Shown: positions 1 through 4,620 of the stretch, piece by piece
Position numbering within the stretch: the stretch's first letter is position 1
How the letters are laid out: every line of letters starts with the position of its first letter
Assembly (NCBI GenBank): GCA_002373855.1
Contig: DFKO01000186.1
Span: 1 to 5,584 of the forward strand
DNA length: 5,584 nt
Source of the DNA: Lachnospiraceae bacterium UBA3643
GTDB taxonomy: Bacteria > Bacillota > Clostridia > Lachnospirales > Lachnospiraceae
Reading direction: 5' to 3'
Notes under the pieces: generated by a model
What the model was told of the DNA's origin: nothing
Database searches by the model: none
What the model saw: the letters and a program-made list of their open reading frames with translations, nothing else
Program-made: the position numbers and the translations under genes

Positions 1-89
1 GCATCAGGTGTTGTCTCTCCGCCACATGCTACAAGTGTAGATGCAGCCATGATCATTGCTACTGTAAGAGCTAATAATCTCTTTTTCAT
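1..89 (-). CDS. Lipoprotein N-terminus (partial), probable ABC sugar-binding protein
   Basis: Only the first 29 codons are in the window; the gene continues past position 1. The sequence begins MKKRLLALTVAMIMAAS and continues to LVAC-GG: a short KKR basic start, a hydrophobic core (residues 5-18) and a lipobox L19-V-A-C22 followed by Gly-Gly. This is a classic lipoprotein signal peptide, so the mature protein should be lipid-anchored through Cys22 on the outer face of the membrane. The start is fixed by a GGGAGGT Shine-Dalgarno at 101-107, 11 bases upstream of the ATG. The binding domain is not visible. Calling it an ABC-transporter solute-binding protein (MalE-like or another oligosaccharide binder) is inference from its place downstream of a GH13 enzyme and a LacI regulator, where such proteins are common in Firmicutes. 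It could be another lipoprotein. Lipoprotein: very likely; sugar-binding role: moderate. Confidence 0.8.
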   Translation of the reverse strand, partial: MKKRLLALTVAMIMAASTLVACGGETTPD

Positions 90-127
90 TTTGCTTTTTT
101 ACCTCCCGTGTAAAAAATGTTTATTAC

Positions 128-146
128 AGGTGGCACCTTGCCACCT
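128..146 (-). promoter_or_regulatory. Perfect 8-bp inverted repeat in the lipoprotein leader (hairpin or operator)
   Basis: On the minus strand the arms are AGGTGGCA and TGCCACCT with a 3-base AGG between them; all 8 pairs match and 5 are G:C. The repeat begins about 4 bases after the predicted transcription start (about 149-151). As RNA it would put a stable stem near the 5' end of the message, which is known to protect transcripts. As DNA it is a 19-bp dyad just downstream of +1, a position where a repressor such as the adjacent-locus LacI protein could act. It lacks the central CG usual in LacI-family operators. It is unlikely to be a terminator because the T-run starts about 10 bases after the stem. 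Confidence 0.6.
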
Positions 147-155
147 ACATTGCAT

Positions 156-184
156 ATACTAACATAGCAAATACAAGATTTCAA
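156..184 (-). promoter_or_regulatory. Sigma-A-type promoter with extended -10 for the lipoprotein gene
   Basis: Read on the minus strand, TTGAAA (184-179) is separated by exactly 17 bases from TAGTAT (161-156). The -10 box is preceded by TGT (164-162), giving the extended -10 pattern TGnTANNNT common in Gram-positive bacteria. Transcription should start near 149-151, leaving a leader of about 60 bases before the ATG at 89. This promoter would give the lipoprotein separate, probably higher expression than the upstream operon, as is usual for solute-binding proteins. No transcript data support it; the call rests on the sequence match and its position. Confidence 0.65.
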
Positions 185-204
185 GTTTTTGATAACAAAT
201 AATT

Positions 205-214
205 CACAATTGTG
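205..214. repeat. CACAATTGTG palindrome upstream of the promoter
   Basis: A perfect 10-bp palindrome, CACAATTGTG, lies 20 bases upstream of the predicted -35 box, within AT-rich DNA. After a two-base interruption on each side the symmetry resumes for AA/TT. The position fits an activator or auxiliary repressor site, but a palindrome this short in AT-rich DNA may be chance. No protein is assigned. Confidence 0.3.
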
Positions 215-268
215 TTTTTTTTATGAAAAGTGCATAAAGAATCGTTTTGTTTTTATTCTATTTACACT

Positions 269-284
269 TTGTTAACAATTTGTT
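269..284. repeat. Overlapping TTGTT/AACAA palindromes after the GH13 stop codon
   Basis: Plus-strand bases 269-278 read TTGTTAACAA, a perfect palindrome. This overlaps AACAATTTGTT (274-284), a second palindrome around a central T. Together they make three alternating copies of one 5-bp half-site. A related TTTGTTATC motif occurs inverted at 191-199. The cluster could bind a dimeric regulator or be chance in an AT-rich spacer. It is too weak to form an intrinsic terminator for the GH13 gene. Confidence 0.25.
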
Positions 285-298
285 CATATTTGTCCCGG

Positions 299-2407
299 TT
301 ATAATAACGTACCCTCATGCCTCAGCACCATTCCGCTGTGCTTTGGCAGAATAACATTAATGTGACCGGCATCCAGCTTGTACTCTATGGGAGTATCATC
401 AAAACCGTAATCATCGGTCATCATGAGCCTTGTCATCGTCGCATCCTTAGGTATGCCCAGTGTCCATGCCGTTATATCCTTTGAGATCGATTCATCGGAA
501 TTGTTGATGAGTATCAGGCTCTGTCCGTCATTGTTAAATCTTCCGTATGCTATATATCCGAAATCCTCACCGACATACTTAATCGATCCGGTCTTAAATT
601 CACTGTATCTCTTCCTTATGGAGATCATCTTCTTATGGAATTCGATCAGTTCTTTATTCTCATTACCCCAGGGGTACGTCCTTCTGTTATCGGGATCGGT
701 AAATCCGCACACTCCGGCTTCATCTCCGTAATATACGGTAGGAGCACCGATCCATGTCATCTGGAGCAGCACAGCCTCCCTCATTACCGGTATGCTCACG
801 CCTTCATTGGCAGCCTCCGGACCGAGATTGTTAACACGGCCTATACGCCTGTTTGTCCTGGTCAGGAATCTTGAGTGATCGTGATTTGACAGCTCGTTCA
901 TGGCTACCATCATAGACGGCATGGCAAATCTCGCATTATGATGCTTCATTGCCCCCCAGAAGCTTGCAGCATTGTTAAGCTGGTCATTTCTGAAATCGTC
1001 GCTGTGCTTCTGCATTCCGGTGAGAAACCATGTGACAGGCTCCATAAATGCATCGTAGTTCATGACAGAATCCCACTGGTCTCCCATGAGCCAGCTCTTT
1101 GGATCTCCGTAGTGCTCGGCGAGTATGAGTGCGTTAGGATTGGCCTGCTTGACCGCTTTTCTGAAATCACGCCAGAATTTATGATTGAATTCCGGTGAAT
1201 GACCCAGGTCCGCTGCCACGTCAAGACGCCATCCGTCTGCATTGTACGGAGGCGATACCCATTTTCTACCTATATCCAGGATGTAATTGTAAAGATCCTG
1301 TGATGCCTCATAGTTGAGTTTCGGCAGTGTATCATGGCCCCACCATCCGTCGTATGTATGGTTGTATGGCCATTTTGATTCATCATAAAACTTAAAATAA
1401 TTTCTGTACGGGCTGTCTCCCGTTATAAAGGCGCCTTTTTCATAGCCCTCGGCGTCTTCATATATACGTTCTCTGTCCAGCCATTTATTAAACGAGCCGC
1501 AGTGGTTGAACACTCCGTCAAGGATCACTTTGATGCCTCTCTTATGAGCTTCCTCCACAACCTTTGCAAACAGTTCGTTGGACGCGTCCAGGTTGGCCCT
1601 GTTTGTCACTCTGTTTATATATTTTGTGGCATGGCGGTTTTCCATGTCTCCCTCGGGGAGCACCTCGCCGCCGTCCGATACTATCTTTCCGAAATGGGGA
1701 TCTATATTGTCATAGTCCTGTATGTCATATTTATGGTTTGAGGGAGAGACAAACAGAGGATTGAAATATATGACCTCGATACCGAGCTCCTCAAGATAGT
1801 CCATCTTGTCTATCACGCCCTGCAGGTCACCGCCGTAAAATTCCCTCACGCCCATTACCGCCGGATATTTATTCCAGTCATCAACCCTTGATGTGTAGTC
1901 TCCTATATAGCTGTATTCCCTTGATTCCACATCATTTGTTTTGTCGCCGTTAAAGAACCTGTCCACATATATCTGGTACATGACGGCGCCCTTAGCCCAG
2001 TCCGGTGTCTTAAATCCGGGGATGATCACGAAATTGTAATCATCCATCGGCTCTCTTGAAACTCCCCTGACATCGTAGCAGTTCATCATATTGCCCGAAT
2101 ATACCTCAAAATGGTAGGAGAATATCTTATCCTCAAGCTGTATATCATGGGAATAATAATCAAACAGCTCATTTGACTCCACTATCTCCATGTAATGGCT
2201 CTTGCCCTCGGATACGAGTAGTACCTTGTCAGCATTATTCTTTGCCGTACGGAATTTGATGGTCACTATACCATACGGAGACGGTTCCATGGGCGATACA
2301 TAATTTGATGTGGTATCCGAGTAAAGTGCCTTCTTTTTAATGAGCGGCTTCATTCCTGTTATGTAATTTTTGTTGCTTCCCATGCCGTAATTAACTGAAA
2401 ACTGCAT
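299..2407 (-). CDS. GH13 alpha-glucan hydrolase, neopullulanase/cyclomaltodextrinase-like
   Basis: This 702-residue protein has no signal peptide, so it should act in the cytoplasm on imported alpha-1,4/1,6-linked oligosaccharides. Residues about 25-125 look like the beta-sandwich N-terminal domain (CBM34 type) of neopullulanases. The catalytic barrel runs from about 138 to 600 and a small beta domain follows to the end. GH13 regions are clear: DGVFNH (297-302), GWRLDVA with nucleophile D396, AEHYGD with acid/base E431, and SNHD with transition-state stabiliser D510. LPKLN at 361-365 resembles the MPKLN region-V signature of the GH13_20 neopullulanase group. N153, D155, N158 and D159 in the DRFFNGDKTND segment fall where calcium ligands occur in that group. 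Oddities are an insertion of about 30 residues at 241-272 and DVAAD rather than the usual DVANE after the nucleophile. Exact specificity (maltodextrin, pullulan or cyclodextrin) cannot be read. It is the last gene of the tight cluster, 10 bases after degV. Confidence 0.9.
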   Translation of the reverse strand: MQFSVNYGMGSNKNYITGMKPLIKKKALYSDTTSNYVSPMEPSPYGIVTIKFRTAKNNADKVLLVSEGKSHYMEIVESNELFDYYSHDIQLEDKIFSYHFEVYSGNMMNCYDVRGVSREPMDDYNFVIIPGFKTPDWAKGAVMYQIYVDRFFNGDKTNDVESREYSYIGDYTSRVDDWNKYPAVMGVREFYGGDLQGVIDKMDYLEELGIEVIYFNPLFVSPSNHKYDIQDYDNIDPHFGKIVSDGGEVLPEGDMENRHATKYINRVTNRANLDASNELFAKVVEEAHKRGIKVILDGVFNHCGSFNKWLDRERIYEDAEGYEKGAFITGDSPYRNYFKFYDESKWPYNHTYDGWWGHDTLPKLNYEASQDLYNYILDIGRKWVSPPYNADGWRLDVAADLGHSPEFNHKFWRDFRKAVKQANPNALILAEHYGDPKSWLMGDQWDSVMNYDAFMEPVTWFLTGMQKHSDDFRNDQLNNAASFWGAMKHHNARFAMPSMMVAMNELSNHDHSRFLTRTNRRIGRVNNLGPEAANEGVSIPVMREAVLLQMTWIGAPTVYYGDEAGVCGFTDPDNRRTYPWGNENKELIEFHKKMISIRKRYSEFKTGSIKYVGEDFGYIAYGRFNNDGQSLILINNSDESISKDITAWTLGIPKDATMTRLMMTDDYGFDDTPIEYKLDAGHINVILPKHSGMVLRHEGTLL

Positions 2408-2414
2408 CGTATAT

Positions 2415-2420
2415 CTCCTA
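2415..2420 (-). promoter_or_regulatory. GH13 ribosome binding site overlapping the degV-like stop codon
   Basis: On the minus strand TAGGAG contains both the TAG stop of the DegV-like gene (2420-2418) and the AGGAG Shine-Dalgarno of the GH13 gene, with 7 bases between it and the ATG at 2407. A ribosome ending on the first gene would sit over this site, so translation of the two genes is probably coupled. It also confirms the GH13 start. Confidence 0.8.
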
Positions 2421-3245
2421 AAGCTCTGCTGCCAGTATTATACCACCTCGTTCGGCGTAATATGCTATCAGTCCTCTTGAAGGATACGCCTTCACATCGC
2501 AGTCCGGCCATCTCTTTTTGATAATATGAATATATTTCCTTGCAAGCTCTTCATTATCGGTATGACATATACGGATCCTGCCACCGTTATAATGTCTCTC
2601 CTCCATCTGGTGGAATATCTCAGCTGCCGCGTGATTATCGCCCTTTCTCTTGGCATTTACCTCAAGGGTTCCCTCAGGCGAGCCTGTACCCACGATGCGC
2701 AGACCCAGCACTCCGACTGCTGCCGCTGCCAGTTTCTTTACTCTTCCGTTCTGTGCAAGATTGTGAAGCGATCTGAACGAGAAGAATATTCCGGTCTGCT
2801 TTTTATAGGCCTCAATCAGCATCACGATATCCTCAAAGCTCTTGCCTGCCTTGTCAAACTCGGCAATCTTTTCCACTATGAGTCTCATCTCGGGACCCGT
2901 AGTAAGAGAATCAAATACATGTATCTTTGCGCCCGGATGCTCCTCCATATACATGTCTGCCGCAACAAGTGCAGAGTTGTATGTACCTGAAAGTGCACTT
3001 GTAAGAGTCACCACATAAATGACATCCGCTCCCTCAAAAGCATCAAGCCACGCCTGGGTTCCGGGACATGCAGTAAACGATCTTCCGTTATACTTTTCCA
3101 TATAATCGATGAGTTCTCCGGTATCGAGAAGTTCATCATCTGTAAATGTCCTCTCGCTTGTGGATATGCTCATGGGTACGGATTTAAAATCCACTCCCTC
3201 AAACTTAAGCATGTCAGCCGACGAATCGGATACTATTCTTGCCAT
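2418..3245 (-). CDS. DegV family protein (FakB-like fatty-acid-binding fold)
   Basis: A 275-residue soluble protein starting MARIVSDSSADM. DegV proteins bind a long-chain fatty acid; characterised members (FakB) present it to the kinase FakA for phosphorylation and entry into phospholipid synthesis. Visible family signatures are SDSSAD (6-11), the LTSALSGTYNSA loop (81-92), FDSLTTGPEMRLIV (111-124) and LHNLAQNGRVKK (160-171). The C-terminal motif that in many DegV proteins resembles HxGPG is here YYAERGG (262-268), so the usual histidine is replaced by tyrosine and GPG by ERG. A role as a standard FakA partner is therefore uncertain. The ATG at 3245 was chosen over a TTG 30 bases upstream because an AAGGAGAA site lies 5 bases before it. 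No FakA-like kinase is in the window. The family call is firm; ligand and role in a sugar operon are unknown. Confidence 0.88.
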   Translation of the reverse strand: MARIVSDSSADMLKFEGVDFKSVPMSISTSERTFTDDELLDTGELIDYMEKYNGRSFTACPGTQAWLDAFEGADVIYVVTLTSALSGTYNSALVAADMYMEEHPGAKIHVFDSLTTGPEMRLIVEKIAEFDKAGKSFEDIVMLIEAYKKQTGIFFSFRSLHNLAQNGRVKKLAAAAVGVLGLRIVGTGSPEGTLEVNAKRKGDNHAAAEIFHQMEERHYNGGRIRICHTDNEELARKYIHIIKKRWPDCDVKAYPSRGLIAYYAERGGIILAAEL

Positions 3246-3250
3246 ATTTA

Positions 3251-3258
3251 TTCTCCTT
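3251..3258 (-). promoter_or_regulatory. Ribosome binding site that sets the DegV-like start
   Basis: AAGGAGAA on the minus strand ends 5 bases before the ATG at 3245. It lies downstream of the alternative TTG at 3275, so it can serve only the ATG. The DegV-like protein therefore starts MARIV, in agreement with the usual DegV N-terminus in which SDSSAD lies within the first ten or so residues. Confidence 0.85.
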
Positions 3259-3275
3259 AAAATAATGATCTGCAA

Positions 3276-3611
3276 TCAAAACGGGCAGTGTTTAAACGGA
3301 CATCTCCAGGGGAATACTCCGCCGCCTGTATGGGAGTACCATATAAGGAGCGCCACCAGTGAGATGCACATTATTATAAATATAATGATTGCGGCCCTTA
3401 TACGGATCCTTGTCTCCTTCTCACTTGCGAGACGTTTTTTTGTCATCTCTGCCCAGTACTCTTCCTCTTCTTCAGATAGGGTGGTTGATACTGTCTCTGC
3501 AACTTTCAGTCTCTCGTCTGCGACGGATGTGATCTCTCCTTCCGCCTCTACCGCACTGCTGACCCAGTCCTCACCGTATACTTCTTTTTTCTTTTTATTA
3601 AACAGACTCAT
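3276..3611 (-). CDS. Small single-pass membrane protein, unknown function
   Basis: I do not recognise a family for this 111-residue protein. It starts MSLFNKKKKE, has a charged, probably helical region with an acidic run (SEEEEEYW, 46-53), then a basic stretch (KKRLASEKETRIRIR, 58-72) immediately before one hydrophobic segment at about 73-92. The basic flank predicts that the N-terminal 72 residues are cytoplasmic. The 19-residue tail is then outside; it contains GGG and ends WRCPFKHCPF, with two cysteines four residues apart. There is no signal peptide cleavage site. The ATG follows the regulator's TAA stop by a single base and I see no good Shine-Dalgarno (the nearest, AGAGA, is about 14 bases away), so translation probably depends on ribosomes finishing the regulator gene. 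Clean reading frame, membrane topology and tight packing support a real gene. A scaffold or signalling role is conceivable but unsupported. Confidence 0.75.
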   Translation of the reverse strand: MSLFNKKKKEVYGEDWVSSAVEAEGEITSVADERLKVAETVSTTLSEEEEEYWAEMTKKRLASEKETRIRIRAAIIIFIIMCISLVALLIWYSHTGGGVFPWRCPFKHCPF

Positions 3612-3612
3612 A

Positions 3613-4608
3613 TTATTTTACAGATTCTCTTATTACTATGCTGCCGCCCACAACTTTTCGTCCTATGCGGTATCCGGGATCCTTGATCTTCTTTACAATG
3701 GCATCAACCACAGTCTCGCTCATGGTCTCGAGTCCTACCCTGTAGGTCGTGAGCTTCGGATAGCTGAAGGATGCATATATGAAATCATCAAATCCAACCA
3801 CCGATATCTGTCCGGGTACATCATATCCCGCCTCCTTTAACTGGAGGACCAGCTTGTACGCCGCCTCGTCACAGTTGCACACAAAAGCTTCCGGCATATC
3901 ATCCGGGAGTGCTACCCTGTCAAAACTCGATATCTCATCCCGGTCCGGTATTATCCAGTCTTTTCTTAAAGGGATATCATTTTCAAGGAGGCCCTTATAA
4001 TATCCTAAATATCTGTCCATGATGGAGCTTGTGGACTTGATGCTGCCCACAAAGGCCATCCTTGTAAATCCTTTTTTGATCAGGTAATTGGTCAGCTGGT
4101 AGCATCCGTACACATTATCGGATACGACAGAGTCCGCATCTGACTTCTGATCGTAAAAGTCCTCGAATATATAGGGGAGTCCTATCTCAGCAATCTTTGC
4201 GATATATGCACTTCTGAGGTGTCCGAGTATTATTATACCGTCAACCTTGTTATTTATCACCATATTGGGGAGGATCCCCTCCTCCTGGTCAGACCTTGTG
4301 ATTATCTCCAGAATGCACGAATACCCGAGGGCTGCCAGATCGGTCACATTCCTCTTATAAAGATTGGAATAAAATGCATTGTCGGAAAAATATCTCTCAG
4401 AGACAAGTACACCTACATTACCGCTGACGCCGTCCTTCATGGAACGGGCCATGGAATTGTACCGGTATCCCATCTCCTCCGCTTTATCCTTTATCTTCTG
4501 ACGCAGCGCCTCGCTGACTCCGTCCTTGTCGGAGAGGGCCTTTGAGATCGTAACCGTACTTACGCCAAGCTCTTTGGCGATATCACTCATGGTAACACTG
4601 TTTATCAT
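3613..4608 (-). CDS. LacI-family transcriptional regulator
   Basis: A 331-residue sugar-responsive DNA-binding regulator. The N-terminal helix-turn-helix is evident at about 6-27 (TMSDIAKELGVSTVTISKAL), followed by a hinge helix at about 50-58. A periplasmic-binding-protein-like effector domain follows: GVLVSERYF (66-74), VDGIIILGH (122-130), VCNCDEAAYKL (243-253), SVVGFDDF (269-276) and LTTYR (286-290). The start is fixed by GGAGAG 6 bases upstream and by an ATGA overlap with the epimerase stop. In-frame ATGs exist 17 codons upstream, inside the epimerase gene, and 6 codons downstream, but neither has this support. The hinge reads ARSM where PurR has ARSL, so the leucine that wedges into the operator is methionine, and the usual YxPN proline is tyrosine. 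It probably represses its own operon and perhaps the lipoprotein promoter until an oligosaccharide binds. The ligand is not readable; cellobiose, mannobiose-type and maltodextrin sugars are all possible. Confidence 0.93.
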   Translation of the reverse strand: MINSVTMSDIAKELGVSTVTISKALSDKDGVSEALRQKIKDKAEEMGYRYNSMARSMKDGVSGNVGVLVSERYFSDNAFYSNLYKRNVTDLAALGYSCILEIITRSDQEEGILPNMVINNKVDGIIILGHLRSAYIAKIAEIGLPYIFEDFYDQKSDADSVVSDNVYGCYQLTNYLIKKGFTRMAFVGSIKSTSSIMDRYLGYYKGLLENDIPLRKDWIIPDRDEISSFDRVALPDDMPEAFVCNCDEAAYKLVLQLKEAGYDVPGQISVVGFDDFIYASFSYPKLTTYRVGLETMSETVVDAIVKKIKDPGYRIGRKVVGGSIVIRESVK

Positions 4609-4620
4609 ACTATTCTCTCC
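4605..4620 (-). promoter_or_regulatory. ATGA stop/start overlap and ribosome binding site of the LacI-family gene
   Basis: The regulator's ATG (4608-4606) overlaps the epimerase TGA stop (4607-4605) as ATGA, and GGAGAG (4620-4615) sits 6 bases upstream, inside the epimerase coding region. This arrangement implies coupled translation of epimerase and regulator, and decides the regulator start against the longer open frame. Confidence 0.85.

Noticed and set aside
110..146. The leader hairpin plus TTTTTT as an intrinsic terminator or attenuator
   Set aside because: On the minus strand the T-run begins about 10 bases after the stem, too far for a normal intrinsic terminator; no competing antiterminator stem or riboswitch-like structure was found.
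186..214. Resemblance of the minus strand (AATTGTGA ... TTATCAA) to the E. coli lac operator
   Set aside because: Only the outer words match; spacing and symmetry differ, and short AT-rich words recur by chance.
423..1198. Plus-strand open frames opposite the GH13 gene
   Set aside because: They lie wholly opposite a well-supported GH13 gene, resemble no family, and lack sensible start contexts; they are shadows of its codon pattern. The same applies to other plus-strand frames opposite the DegV-like, regulator and epimerase genes.
3246..3275. A TTG start adding 10 residues to the DegV-like protein
   Set aside because: The AAGGAGAA site lies downstream of the TTG and directly before the ATG at 3245; the added residues are not typical of DegV N-termini.
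3246..3278. Stop-codon read-through fusing the small membrane protein to the DegV-like protein, since they share a frame and are separated by one TGA
   Set aside because: A shared frame happens by chance one time in three. The DegV-like gene has its own strong ribosome binding site, there is no selenocysteine-type stem that I can see, and the linker codons look non-coding.
3276..3311. The CPFKHCPF tail as the start of a DUF2752-type CP..CPxCG protein cut short by a frameshift
   Set aside because: The frame after the TGA shows no CPxCG or TRA motif, and the next frame is occupied by the DegV-like gene; the likeness is a few residues only.
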